Under the pieces are notes generated by a model, which saw nothing but the letters and a program-made list of their open reading frames with translations, did not search any database and had not been told where the DNA came from. The position numbers and the translations under genes are program-made. A DNA stretch of 64,000 nucleotides, from positions 321,451,933 to 321,515,932 of the forward strand of contig CM040123.1 in the NCBI GenBank assembly GCA_022559845.1. The letters are read 5' to 3'. The stretch's first letter is position 1. Every line of letters begins with the position of its first letter. The stretch is from Amorphophallus konjac. Taxonomy: Eukaryota > Streptophyta > Magnoliopsida > Alismatales > Araceae. Of this stretch, positions 42,690 through 54,883 are shown one piece after another.

Positions 42690-43118
42690 CCTGACAGGTT
42701 TCCGCCCGGAGACCGAAAGCCACTCTAAGTCCATGATCCCCACCCTTTCCGGGTTAAGAAACAAGTGGGTCCGAAAGCGTACGATATTGAAATACCGAAC
42801 GACAATGGTGTCAATTCGACGTTCCATGTTTCCTCTGGTAGCATATTGGAACCCGCGGTGATCCCTAGTGAGTCTCGAGCTTTATCTTTCTATTGGGAGT
42901 GACCCCTCACCCGAGAGTCCACCTTTCCAGCCTCAACGCATGCATATAGATTGTATACTGGATGAGCAGGTGATCACCACAAGGAATGGCGCATACCCAC
43001 ACGTCCTAGTGCGTTGGCGAGGATGCCCCACGATTACCAACGTCTTGATCACATGCGAAGAGCGCAAGCTTCGGGACCCTTACTCGACGGGGTCGAGTTC
43101 CTCCCACCCGGGGAGAAT
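42690..43118 (+). pseudogene. Integrase C-terminus and chromodomain remnant of element C
   Basis: Two pieces of a Gypsy pol end. Near 42765-42835 a frame reads VGPKAYDIEIPND and then STFHVS, the conserved integrase tail that normally precedes HVS. From 42945 a frame reads ILDEQVITTRNGAYPHVLVRW, a chromodomain-like start in which VRWRG is the usual conserved core. A frameshift near 43030-43070 separates it from DGVEFLPPGEN. Chromodomains guide integration to modified chromatin. The purine run at 43110-43118 is the polypurine tract. The same end occurs in minus orientation at 63631-64000. Confidence 0.65.
43110..43118 (+). promoter_or_regulatory. Polypurine tract of element C
   Basis: GGGGAGAAT directly before the 3' LTR start TGGTGCGG. 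Confidence 0.75.
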
Positions 43119-45340
43119 TGGTGCGGACACCAGGGCAATCACGTGACACGTCGGCGAACCGACGGTGCCATACGCAGAGCGCCAAGTGGACTACATCGGC
43201 TTATCTTCAAAATGGGGATAATTTGGCTTGAATTTGGACCTTTTTTGCATTGGAATTGGGCTTTTAGTGAGTGTTTTATTTGGATTTTCATATTGGGCTC
43301 ATTGTAAGGCACTTAATAAGCCAATTGGGTAAGTCTTTTAGAGTCCATTAAGGGTTGATTGTCATATTGGACTATGAGGCTTCATTAAACTTCATATTAG
43401 ATCTTAAGCCACTTAAGGCCCCATTAAGCTCCCTTCCACATGGGCTATCTAGGTTGGGCTATCTAGAATGGGCTCCCTTCACTCATGGGCTCTATGGAAA
43501 GGCCTTAAACAAGAATGGATTAGGCCTTAAGCAAGAGTGGCTAAATGGGCTCAAGGGAGGCCATGGACCAAAGTGGCCCATTCAAGGCCCAATGAAGGGG
43601 GCGCCCTCTTTTTTTGTTGTATTAGGCTAGCCATTGTTGATTTTTCTTCTTCCCATCCCGTTTACCACATGGGGCATTCAAATGGCTGCTGGTCAATGCC
43701 AAATATTGCTGCCACCTACCCCTCCCCTTTGAATTTCAAAGATTGGTGAAGGTAGGTGAGCAACCATGTCCCCTTGTCCCCCTTCCCTTTCACCTTGTCA
43801 TGATCCATGCGCACCCCCCCCCCCTCTCCCTTCTTGTAACCAACGAATTCTCCTCCCCCTACCCCTTGCCATGGTCTATTTAAAGGCATGTATATTGCTT
43901 GTGCACAATAGAATGAAGTTTTGTTAAGAGATAAGTGCATTAGAGAGTGATTAGCTTGGGAGTGATTCCCTGGTTGCAGTCCTGTGACAGGACAGTTCTA
44001 GGTCGTGTGACTCGACCTCATATCCCTCTTCTATTCTCATCTTCTTCTTCCACAAAATTTATCCGTGATACCTCTGTAAGTTAGCAAACTTTCAGCTTTG
44101 GTTTTGCATCGATCGGAGTTCGTGAGCAACGGTGACGATTTTTCTCGTGGAGGCGCGCAGATCTACCCCAGATTGCTGCCCAGATCTGAAGATGACTGTG
44201 TATTGAATTATTCAGCCCAACTCCGACACCATCTGAAGTTGGTTCCTGAAGAGAAATCGTAGTAGTTCAAGTCCTCTTCGTGTTTCCGCAGGTTTCGCCT
44301 CGATCCGTGACCGGTGCTGATCGTGACGGCAGTTCTCGTGGGATCGCGCGGGCTGATCTGAGCAGTCCCGGCTGAGAACTAGAATCAACTTTCAGAGCCT
44401 TCCCCGCTTCATCTAGCCAAGATCCGTGTGAGGGATCTTCAGAGTATTTCTTCCACTGGACGTCGCCTACCATCTCCCACAAGGAACGCCCCGATCCGAC
44501 ATCGGAAACCATTTTTCCAACATTTTACCGTGTTTCTGTGCAGTTCTGTGAGCACAAAACCAGAACCTCAGAAGATTCGTCACTACGCCCTGATCTGAAG
44601 GCATCTGTTCGCGATCTTTGGAGTGAAGATACTACATCCAGTCGCCGACATTCTCCAACAAACGGCGCTCCGATCGGGCATCGGATCCAGCCGTACCAGC
44701 CTCCGCAAGCTTGCTGCGCAGGGTGACCAGCGCGGGCAGAACCGGGTCGGCTTTCCGTCGGCGTACCCGAGCGGCTCCGGCACGTGTTCCTCGCCTCCTG
44801 CGAGTGTGGCCCGTCAACCCGGGTTTCAGCAACCCCAAAGTTATTGATTGTATCCCGATACCTCCCTGTGTGGAGTGGGCCAAGCTTCTGAAATTGTAAA
44901 GTTAATCTTGTGTGTATTGGGGTTGTTCGTAAATCGGCCGGGAATTCTTCCCCACGACTAGTCGTAGAGGTACGTGCTCGTTCCAATCCTTACATTTGCT
45001 GTTTAGTATGCTTTCTATATTACTGCGTTTCTGAGAATAAGGCCAATAGCTAGTTTCAAATTCACCGCGATTGTGAGTTGTGAGCGCCCGTTCCGTGGCT
45101 CCAATCGAGCACCAAGCCCGAATTAGCACCCTAGGCGACGGTGGTTTCTTAATCGCCGTGATCCCCACGTTTCCCTCGCAAGGGACGATCGTCGGGCTCA
45201 AGAGAGTCGCTGTTGAGAGACGTCTCCACCGGGAGAATACCACGGTGGTCAGCCGCCCGGCTTGCCTTAGTGTGCTAGTGCTGGCCGCACAACGAGTCGG
45301 TCGTACGTCTTAGCCCGAGTCGGTCATCCGTCCCGCATCA
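43119..45340 (+). mobile_element. 3' LTR of element C
   Basis: 2222 bp, about 98% identical by eye to 38381-40601, ending GTCCCGCATCA at 45340 and followed by the TSD CCATT. Confidence 0.92.
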
Positions 45341-46061
45341 CCATTTTCTTGGAACTCTGGGATATTTATAAACCCATGAGTCTTCTATCTGTTAGATATA
45401 TTTTGCCCCCCATGGTCTGCTCCCCAGTCGTAATGTTTGTAGGCCCTAATTCATCATTAGAATTTCACCTCTTTAGTATACACAGGTCTATGTCTAGGTG
45501 GCAGATGAGTCATGTCTCTGTTGTAGATATGTCTATCTAGAAATCTTTCCATTTGCTTGCTTGACATCTATGTCGCCGTAGCCTATATATCTACAAATGT
45601 ACTGAAGTCTTTCTTCCATATACAGCTATTAGAGTGACATGAGATAAAGTAATGAAATTTGAAATATGTGCCTCAACATTTGAATACATGGATCAAATAC
45701 TTTTTGGGATGCGAATAAAGTGTATCCCACGAACAGAAAGTGTAAAGTATATTGAGCACATAGTATTCTATATTATAGTCCAGGCATTAAAATACCCTAA
45801 CGGATACATGGCATTTAATGTGGGATGTATATAGCTGATCAATAGGTTAGCACCATTACTTTGGTCAAGATGTGCATTATCCAAAGTTTTATAGCATTTA
45901 AGTATTTTTATGTAGTTTAGAAGATAAGAGTATTGTCTATGTTACATGGCGTTATAGCGGCTAAGTGTTTGTATAGTTGTTTCATTGTAGTTTTTATCGT
46001 TTAGTGAAACTAGTTGAATCATATTTAAAAGTTGTTTTATTTGATCAAGATAGGATATAGG
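45341..46061. other. Unassigned AT-rich sequence after element C
   Basis: The first ~200 bp probably continue the Sirevirus LTR fragment seen at 37861-38380 (minus-strand TATA at ~45364). The rest has only short frames without recognisable motifs. Confidence 0.35.
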
Positions 46062-46870
46062 CACTACATCGTTTATTTTATCACTTGAATGATGTGACTA
46101 TTGTCTATGCTCATGCTTGGACACTATATATATCGTCTATGTTAGATTATTAGATGAAAGGATTGAGGTTAGACGATAACTTTTGTCCCTCGGTGATTTT
46201 AGATGATGAATCCTCTAATCTTTCGTTAAGAACTCTATCGTCTATTAGTTGAAACTTCGATGATGTATCGTCCAATTTATTTGTATCACTTACCTTTTAG
46301 AGTTAGAAAGAATGTCTTATTTTGTAGGGGTCGTATCGTCTAACTTTTCAACTTGGATGATACATCGTCTAACTTTAACTTGTTTGTGACTTTAGGTGAT
46401 CTTCCGTCTACTTTTAAGACTTGGACGATGTATCATCCAGACTTTTACTTTTTGATGGAAGGACTTAGATGGAACGTATTGGCCTTTAAGCGTAGGTGGA
46501 ATATTGTCTAACACTCCAGGGTAGACAATGCTTCATCTATATTTTCATTTTATGCGTTGATAGTTAGACATAATCTTTTAGCCTTTTAAAGGTAGAAGTC
46601 GTATCATCCAACTTTCCATAGTATCATCTAACATTCATTCTAGACATAAGGACTAAGGCGTTGTGCGATTTATCATCTATGTTTAATTTGTGGATAAAGC
46701 ATTGTCCAACTTTCACTTTAGGTGGGTTGACTTAAGCAATTTATAGAATAGATGATATATCATCTAACATTATTTTTTTAAGTGGAAGATTTTAGAAGTT
46801 TCTTTTATATTTGACATCTAGACATAACGTCATCTAAATTTTCTCAGATCTATAATAAACTTAATTTTAA
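46062..46870. repeat. Dispersed TCGTCTAACTTT-type repeats, CACTA-like end
   Basis: Starts with CACTACATCG at 46062, the form of a CACTA terminus. About 15-20 copies of TCGTCTA/TCATCTA (both strands, for example near 46130, 46170, 46228, 46336, 46366, 46406, 46503, 46620, 46758) follow over 750 bp. Direct and inverted subterminal repeats are typical of CACTA transposons. No matching GTAGTG end or transposase was found. Confidence 0.45.
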
Positions 46871-47119
46871 GCTAAATATTTGAGAGACCTGAGTTGCATT
46901 TAAACACGTAAACTGACTTAGCCATATCGGATATCATAAAAACTAAGATACTAAAATATGTTTATTTTGTCACACATGTACTTTTTTTATGATTTAAAAT
47001 AATTAATTTGTCAGAAAAGATATTTTTTCTAATATATTTTAAATTTTGATTAAGATTTGACGGTTAGATTTACTTCCAGTCAAAAGGTGACTACTGGATT
47101 TAAGTTTGATCAAATTTTC

Positions 47120-47815
47120 TTTCTCACTAAAAAATATGATTTTGTGATGAATTACGATCTGTCAAAAAATCATCACAAATAAACTCAAATTTCAATTATT
47201 GCTCTGTCACAAAATTGTCACAAATAAATTATTTTTTTAAAAAAATAAAAATAATTTTGGTGAATGTTTTTTATCCGCCGCAAACTTGTCACAAATGATC
47301 TCAAATATCCACTATTGGACGAAATAAAAAAATGAGCATTTGCGATGGATTTGAATCTATCTTACAATCATTGCAACTAAACTTAAATTTCTTTTTTTTT
47401 AAAATGAATAATGATTTTTTAGGATAGATTATGATCCATCACAAATTCGTCGTCAATAAACTCATATTTCGTTTAATGGTTGAAATGAAAAATGGGATTT
47501 TGTGACCGATTTGCATCCATCACAAAACCATCACATATGAATTAGAATTTTCTTTTTTGTCGAGAAATAAAAATGATCTTTTGTGATGGATTTTGATCCA
47601 TGGTAAATCCATCGTAAATAAATTAGAATTTATTTTTTTGTGGAAATAAAAATGATCTTATGAGACGATTTTTGGTGTGTCACAACTCCATCTCTTATCC
47701 GTCAAAAAATTGTCGTAAAAATACTAATTTTTTTAGAAATAAAAATTGTCTTTGCCGATGGCTTAATCTTTCGCCAATATGACTCAAATGAATTCAAACT
47801 TTCATTAATTATGTG
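47120..47815. repeat. About eight diverged ~80-100 bp tandem units with internal inverted repeats
   Basis: Each unit reads roughly AAATAAAAATGATTTTGTGATGG-type sequence, then TTTGATCCATCACAAA, then ATCACAAATAAACT. Units begin near 47125, 47225, 47320, 47395, 47482, 47560, 47640 and 47737. The inner part is self-complementary (GATGGATTTTGATCCATC). This resembles CACTA subterminal regions. Confidence 0.6.
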
Positions 47816-48080
47816 AAAGGAATTTAAAATATTACGATCGATAAGAAATACATCACTAATATGTGTTAAATTTATTTTTTATGATATTATTTTTGTCAGA
47901 AATATGTCTTGAATTTCTCGAGTTTAAATATGGAATATAACATTTGATATAAATTTTGAGAGAAACGGAATTCATGTCGCCCTCATATAATGACATATGG
48001 ATCTGACGATGACTAAGTAGAAGATCAATTTTTCATAAGTAACTCACATTCTATGATTCAAACATCAAAAGGTTAAAAGT

Positions 48081-48828
48081 TGTTGGAATTTGTGTTTAAA
48101 TTTTAAAAGGTTTGAGTCTCTCTTTATATTGTTTAGTCCCACATTGAAAAATGGAAATAGTTTCCATTTATTTTTAGTTGGGACTTGTGTCTTTATTGTG
48201 TATATCTTTGAGGAGACTATGGAGGTTGGCCCGTTTGGGTTAGTGGGCTCCTTGGCCCGTATCCTCTATTTCACACACGCGCGAATTGCCTTGCCTTGCC
48301 GTGGCCGTGTCGTGCGTGTTTCTCAATAGATTATTTTATTTTTCTTTTCTTTTATTTTTTGACCGTTTGACTACGCGTCTCTTGGATTCTCTCCTCGTCT
48401 CTTCGGATTCCTCTCCTTGGGTGGTTGTGTGTGACTCGGTCTAGGGTCGCTTCCCAAGGAGGTATTTGAAGAGAGTCGTTTTCTGTGAGAGGTACGGTTT
48501 TCGGTTCTCTCTAACCCGAAAGTTATCTCTCACGAACTCCTCTCTCCCATCGTCTTTTTCCTCTTGCAAGAGCCGTCGGTCTCTGTGGTGTTCGCCCCCG
48601 GCAACGCGAGTTGGAGTGCACCTTCGCGTCGCCACCGGTTCTGGGTCGTCGTATCTTGGGGGAAGTTCCGTCGTGAAGCCTATCTGCACCGGAGTAGGGG
48701 CGGAACGACTCTAAAGAAAGCGAATACGCGCTTCGACCTGTGTTTGATCCTCTTGATCTTAATTCCCGTTGATTTCTGTACTTCGATCTAATAGAATATC
48801 TCTACCCGTGCAATATTATTTTTTATCA
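48081..48828 (+). mobile_element. Solo LTR of a Copia element
   Basis: 748 bp, TGTTGGAATTTGTG...TTTTTATCA, flanked by perfect AAAGT duplications (48076-48080, 48829-48833). It contains the TTTAGTCCCACATTGAAAAATGG block common in plant Copia LTRs. No primer-binding site or coding part is attached, so it is a solo LTR. A frame at 48466-48714 is not regarded as a gene. Confidence 0.88.
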
Positions 48829-49023
48829 AAAGTGCCATCAGATTTTTTGTGCTTTCTAAAAAAACAAGATAAAAGATAAAGGTAAAATTTTAAAATAAAG
48901 GAAAATCTATGGGATAATTATTTATATACCCTTAGAATCTTGTGTCTTCTTTGTATATCTCATAGTATTGATATTATCATATATACCCCACTTGAGAAAT
49001 ATTTTTCAGCTACACCTCCTACC

Positions 49024-49115
49024 CAGGGTTTGCCGACCAGTCCGACCCGGCCGACCCGGTCTCTGCGCGGGACGGGTCGGGTCGGGCGGGTGGCACAGCG
49101 ACCCGGTCCGCCCCA
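49024..49115. repeat. hAT left end with subterminal CGACCC repeats
   Basis: TIR followed by several CGACCCGG / GGGTCGGG words in both orientations over ~90 bp. Clusters of short subterminal motifs are the known transposase binding regions in hAT elements. Confidence 0.65.
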
Positions 49116-49487
49116 TTGGGCTCGCGACGTTAGTTTTTTTATTTTTTAAAAAATTTTTAATAAATTTATTTTGAAAGATTAAATGTCATATATATTTAAA
49201 AATATTAGAATGTAGAGTTTATTTAAGATAATAGATGCATACTAAATTATACATAATTAATTATATAAAAATTACATATTACACCGCTTAATTAAACATC
49301 CTATTATATATAATACATAAAAATTTATTTCAATTACTAAATATGTAAAAGTAAACAGTGACATAATAATGACATTCATTCATGAAGTATAAAATACAAA
49401 AACTCACTAATCCTCGTCCATCTGTGAAACCTGAATCCCAAAACTCACTCATCCTCCTCATCTGTGTAACCCGAATCCCAAAACTCA

Positions 49488-50051
49488 CTAATCTTCATCA
49501 TCAGTGAAGCTCGAATCCCAAAACTCATCATCAGATACATGAGACTGATCACCCGTATAATCTAACTCTATCCTAGTGGGTGGAGGTACATGTGGGTGGG
49601 ATTGAAAATATGTAACCATCTGCACAAATGATGGGTCGTGTGCTGCGGTGGAGGGTACATGAAAATCTGTAAAAAAAGTCCTCACTACATCTATAGCTTC
49701 AATTCTATCATGTGCGACTGGTGCTGGTGCTGCTCGAACTCTGGACGTGGAGGAAGATCCTGCTCCGCCCTGTGCTCGTGGTGGAGGTACCCGGGACGTA
49801 GAAGAAGATGTCCTCGGTGTGCTACGAGAACCGTATCTATCCTGTAACTGTGTCCGAAAGGAATGTCGAACATCTCCCGGAACTCGGTCGCATGCACGAA
49901 CATCGCGTCCCACTCCCGCAAGGTGCTCCGCAAACCTGTGTATGCCGGTGACGCGATGTTCGCAGTATCTACAGTGCACATGTCCATCACCCTCAATAGA
50001 GTATCCATGCTCCCACGCAGGGTGACGCCGTCCGTCCATGATGACCTGCAA
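49488..50051 (-). CDS. Second BED-type zinc-finger ORF of the hAT element
   Basis: 187 codons, uninterrupted. An ATG gives MDGRRHPAWEHGYS, followed by HCRYCEHRV and FAEHLAGVGRDVRACDRVP, the C-X2-C...H-X(n)-H/C layout of a BED finger, with clear resemblance to the transposase N-terminus at 53850-54060 (CNYCKIEHRGG, KKHLAGGAG, CTHVPRDVK). Then a Ser/Arg/Pro-rich linker and an acidic C-terminus (DEFWDSSFTDDED). A good 3' splice site (TTTGCAG at ~50049-50055) precedes the start, so it may be an exon spliced to upstream coding sequence or a separate DNA-binding protein. It lies downstream of the stop that closes the main transposase tail (~50166). Confidence 0.6.
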   Translation of the reverse strand: MQVIMDGRRHPAWEHGYSIEGDGHVHCRYCEHRVTGIHRFAEHLAGVGRDVRACDRVPGDVRHSFRTQLQDRYGSRSTPRTSSSTSRVPPPRAQGGAGSSSTSRVRAAPAPVAHDRIEAIDVVRTFFTDFHVPSTAAHDPSFVQMVTYFQSHPHVPPPTRIELDYTGDQSHVSDDEFWDSSFTDDED

Positions 50052-50165
50052 ATGATGTAAAAGTTTACATTAGTGATTTCAATGATAAGTACAGAACTCT
50101 ATATATGAAGAAATCTACAATTAATTATTAGTTAGTTATAAATATAACCAAATGATACATACTAA

Positions 50166-51366
50166 TTAAGAGTATGGACCCAAACTGGGCCAGTGCCCAT
50201 CTCCAAACAACTTGACATTAAACGTGCTACGCAGATAGGATAGATAGTCTTCATAGCGCATTGAACCTGAATAGTTCTCCCAGTACATGCGTACGTAGTC
50301 CTCATACTCCTGCGAACCTTGTGCGTACACGACCTCTACTGGCGCAGCTGCGGCATAAGGATATGGATACGATGGAAAAAATGAACTACTGTTATCTGAG
50401 TCACCATGATACATCGGCTGCCGCGGCCATGACCGTCCATACGAGCTTCCAGATCCCTGGGAGTCATGTGTGCTCATCCTCTCAAAATCAGACAACATGC
50501 CTTGATAGCTGGTACTGTCTGCAACCGAACTTCCATAGTAAGGATCCCAATGATCAGCTGCCCGTCTCGTCCCTGCCGGTGGAGCACCGTGGTCCTCATC
50601 TTGCGTGGCATGTGTGAAGTGCTACTCCTCTGTCCATGCGCCATATTGACGGCCCCCACGACCTCTACTATGACCACTGCTGTACTCTCTGCCACCAGCA
50701 CTAGTATTCTGACGAGGACTCCGTTGGTCACCTTGAGAACCACCACCTCCATGGGATGAAGACCCTGTCGGTGTACTATCAGCATCGGAGTCATGACTCC
50801 CACTAATACAGGGCTCAACAGAGGGCTCGGGAGTGTCGTCATCTGCATTGGGATCTAATGTCTCCATGTCTGCAATATCTATCGGATTTAATGGTGGTCC
50901 CTTGTCCTTCTTGCTGGTGAATAATGTGGTCCATGATGATTTTTTCTTCTGTGGAGCAGGGGGCGGCTTACCTGCTGCATGTTGTGTCCCTCTAGATGCC
51001 TGAGAAGCAGAAGCCTGCTTAGATAAATTTTTAACTTACTTTCTATTGTGTAAGTCTGTACGTATAGCTGAGACGATTGATTGGGTGCCTTAGCCTTAGA
51101 TGTTGAGCGTCGGGGCGCAGTAGACTGAGATGGTTGTTTCGATGCTACCGAAGAATACACAATTGAAAGAAGAATATATTCAATTACCAATGAATTATAT
51201 ATTAACAAATGTAGAAATGACAATATAATTTCACCTCTCTAAATGAGGAACTCTCCCTAGCCTCTCTTGAAGTGGATAACCTTCTTGGTTCCGCAGATAT
51301 TGAATGCCGCGGTGCAGCAACTCGGGACCACTGTTCTCCCGCAATGTTGTCATTTGTCGGACCGAC
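50166..51366 (-). pseudogene. Low-complexity C-terminal extension of the hAT transposase (exons)
   Basis: Open minus-strand blocks in one frame at 50622-50867 and 50166-50498, joined by an open stretch and split by a TAG at ~50622. Upstream, 50868-51010 is open in the same frame (KKKSSWTTLFTSKKDKGPP). Composition is Ser, Gly, Tyr, Asp and Pro-rich (YPYPYAAAAPVEVVYAQG, EYEDYVRMYW). Similar tails occur on some plant hAT proteins. More small exons with GT/AG borders probably lie at 51052-51140 and 51236-51366. The exact exon structure is uncertain. Confidence 0.5.
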
Positions 51367-51449
51367 CTACAATATATTGCTATCATACATCAATATATGA
51401 CTACGCTATCTAATGACATTTGTGATTCGATTTTCATGTATTAATTCAC

Positions 51450-54060
51450 CTGAGGTGGCTCTTGACGAATGGGGGTTGGATCAATCGCTCCCATGCTGTA
51501 TCATCGTACGCATACGATGTGTCTCCACCCCCAATGACGCGGTCTTCATCTAAATTAATTTCATCATCACGTCTCGTTGCTGACTCGTCACCACCCAAAT
51601 GCACATGGGTGTCATCTCCCTCCCCGACTGCCTCTTGTACAGCTGATGCGAGAAAAGTATTATGCCGTGGTGTCTCGCCAAGTTCTTCAGCCTCCTCGTC
51701 CAATTCTGCCTCACCACGCTCGGTTGTCGCTCTTGCAACCCATGCTACCATAGGGTCATCATCGTCTCGCAAGTACACAACATCCATTGGGTCGTAATCT
51801 CCCTCTCCTCTCCTTGTATCCATTTGTACATGCCGGACCTTTAGCCTCATGTTGTAATGAACATACACCATTTTGTCTAGCATGCGGTGTGTTAGCCTAT
51901 TCCTCGGCTTAGTATGCAAGAAGGAGAACGTCGACCAATTCCGCTCACACCCACTCGACGAGGATGTTTGCGATAGAACTCTCATTGCGATCTTCCTTAA
52001 TACGGGTGCACTTGTGCCGTAATTTAGCCACCACTCAGCTGTGTTTAAGACAGATCACGTACAATATAATAATTAGATGTTAAAATTACTTCTCGAGACA
52101 TATAAGGTACATTGTAAAGACACATTACCTGGGTCGAGTCTATCACGACTGGCCATGGCATTAGGTGTCGCAAATGAACCAATTCCCTCTCTAAATATTT
52201 TCATCTGCAATATCAAAAAATATGAAGTGTATATTTCATTTAATATTGTCAATGTTAAAATATCCAAGTATACCTCATTCAACGCATCAGCAGCATCTGT
52301 TGGGGTGAAAGACAATCGGTCTATCACAATGTTGACCGATTCTATCAACGTATCGTCATAAGCAAGGGCCCGAGCATATTGGAATGCCGGATGTAGATAG
52401 TACGCTGCAATCGTAAGATAATGAATTACATATTAGTATCAACTGAAAATCACAGCGCATTGATTGGACGAGAATGTAAGTGTTTACCTGCCATGTGAAG
52501 ATCGCGACTCATTTGTCTGTCCCATCTGTCCTCCACAATATCTAGAATGGTGGGTCCATATTTTTTGGATGTTGTAAGGATCTTCCGCTTGGCTGCTTCT
52601 ATTTTACTGTACACCAACCCCATGGTTGGTACTCTATCCCCATCCACGCATCGTAGAACCTCATACAGTGGCTCTATCAATGACACTAATACCTTCACTC
52701 GTTCCCAAAAATTCGAGGTGTTGACAATCCCCTCGACCTCCGCCCCTTCACGTGAAGCAGCAAAAGAGGAACTCAGTCAGGTCTCACCTCTAAACATTTG
52801 CTTCAACCCATCCTTGTGTTTCAATAGGCTCTGTAATGCGATGTAGTTGGTGGCAAATCGTGTGATGTCAGGCCTCAACAGTTCGCCGCCACAATGCTCC
52901 CTCATCCATGCCAATACAAGTGTGTGGTTGTAGATATATTTCATGATTTTTTGTGCCACATCGACCACAGATTTTACCATACGAAGCTGCCCAATCTCCT
53001 TCAGCATCAGATCTACACAATGTGCTGCACAAGGGGTCCAGAAAATGTGCCGTTTTTTCTTCATTAGCTCCTCCCCAGCCTTCTTATAGTTCGACCCATT
53101 GTCAGTCACCACTTGCACAATGTACTCCTCCCCAATCTCAGTCACCACTTGCTCCATCAATGACAAAATATATTGGTGACTGTGAATTTGACCAGACGCA
53201 TCCACTGATTTGTGAAAGAATACATGTTTGTCACAATAAACAAGGAAGTTGATCAGGCTAGATTTTGTGGTACCTGACCATCCATCACACATCAGTGTGA
53301 CTCCGTACTTTGTCTATTTCTACTTGAATGAGTCAATGTAACTCTTGATCTCAGCAACTTGATCATCAAGGTATACGCCAGCCAATTCTCTCGCTGTAGG
53401 TGGTTGCACGTGTAGCCCAAGCACCTGTGCTTCCTGAAACATTGGCTTGTAGTAAGGGCTATTGGCTGCATTGAAAGGCAGACCCGTCTGGTGCCACCAT
53501 TTTGCAACAGCCTGACCAAGTTTCCATTTAGGTCCCTTCTGGCCATATGCATCGTCCATCCTCGTTTGCTTGCTATGCTCTCGGGATAGTGCCCCGGACT
53601 CCACATCTTCAATGTTGATCGATTGTGTCCTTTTTCTTTGCGTCCCCGAGTCACCAGTCAATAAACTCCATATGCCTCGTGGTTGTCGAGTCGTAGATGA
53701 ACCACCACTCCCTGATGCTCCGGTCGTCGCCGCCTCGCGACTACGGACTCTAGTCTCCTCGGGATGTTTTGACTCGTCCCTGCTCTTACGTACTGCCTCA
53801 CGAAACTCGGCTTCGTATGGATCGTTCACAGTGACATACACATTAGCCATTGCAAGTTTCACATCTCTAGGCACATGGGTACACCCAGCAACCTCAGAGT
53901 ATCCTGTCCCGGCTCCTCCTGCCAAATGCTTCTTCAACCGAGACACCCCTCCTCCCCGGTGTTCTATTTTACAATAGTTACAACGCAAACACCTACGGTC
54001 GCCATCCAACAAAACTCCGTGTGACCACCCAATATCATTTGTTCGTTCCTTAGGAGCCAT
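51450..54060 (-). pseudogene. hAT transposase (BED finger, DUF659-like core, dimerisation domain)
   Basis: Starts MAPKERTNDIGWSHG at 54060. Exon 1 (54060-52488): BED finger CLRCNYCKIEHRGGG...KKHLAGG, then the DUF659/RNase H-like core with LMCDGWSG, VTDNGSNYKKAG and TPCAAHCVDLMLKEIG. Introns with GT-AG ends are visible at 52405-52487, 52205-52272 and 52039-52128. The last exon (52038-51450) holds the hAT dimerisation domain (WWLNYGTSAPVLRKIA, SSSGCERNWSTFSFLH). Three nonsense codons in exon 1 (53320-53322, 53314-53316, 52777-52779) inactivate it; each is one base from the expected codon. The transposase would cut and move the element from its TIRs. Confidence 0.88.
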
Positions 54061-54840
54061 GGAGTGTTATCTCCTAAAATTAAGAAATTCAAAATATGAA
54101 ATTATATTATTTCCAATCTACAACTAACAATGAACATAATTTTATTATTTGCGTACCATGCAAGACTAAATTCAATATTTAATACATCTTCATATAATTT
54201 AGTTCAAAATAATATCATTATTTCTATAACATACAAATAAGGTTAATATTTATAATTAATACATATACATTAAATTTAAAATTATTTATCACTAATTAGA
54301 TATTTAAAATTACATCTGTAATTAAATTACATGAAACATATAAATTATAAACATCTCTAAATAATTTACATTGTACATATAAATTAACTTTAAAATTATT
54401 TATAAAATATTTAACACTAAATTTATATTTACATTAAATTAAATTACATTATGCAATTCAATTAACTAATATACATTATGCATTTAAAAATATTTTACAT
54501 CTACAACTAATACTGATATTAATATCAATATTTCTACAACATGTAATACTAAATTTAATATTTAATATTACATTTATATTAAATCTAATATTTAAACATG
54601 AATTGAATAACATATCAAAAAATAAATTTATTTCTACAACATGAATTAAATATTATTTATATTAATTCTACAAAATGAATTAAATAATACATAATCAAAA
54701 TGATATTTATACAACATAAATTAAACAAAAATTATCTTATTTATATAACATGAATTAAATAATACATTCATAATAATATTAAATAATATAATAAAATACT
54801 TTCCTACATTTTTTAATTAAAAAATCAAAAATAATTAAAC
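54061..54840. other. AT-rich sequence upstream of hAT transposase
   Basis: Very AT-rich, with repeated ATTAAATAATA/AATTTAATATT words and no coding frame. It probably holds the promoter, but I see no single convincing TATA box. Confidence 0.5.
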
Positions 54841-54883
54841 AACCCCCCCCCACCCTCCCTGCCCCCAACCGGAGCTGGCGGCG

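Larger units (their letters stand above)
38381..45340 (+). mobile_element. Element C: complete non-autonomous Gypsy (chromovirus-derived)
   Basis: 6960 bp with LTRs 38381-40601 and 43119-45340 (TGGTGCGGACACC...GTCCCGCATCA), a perfect TSD CCATT (38376-38380 and 45341-45345), a Met-tRNA primer-binding site, an intact gag-like ORF, a remnant of the integrase end and chromodomain, and a polypurine tract. Protease, RT, RNase H and most of integrase are missing. LTRs are very similar, so the insertion is young. Confidence 0.92.

Noticed and set aside
48466..48714. 82-codon frame with Ser/Arg-rich protein
   Set aside because: Entirely inside a solo LTR with perfect TSD.
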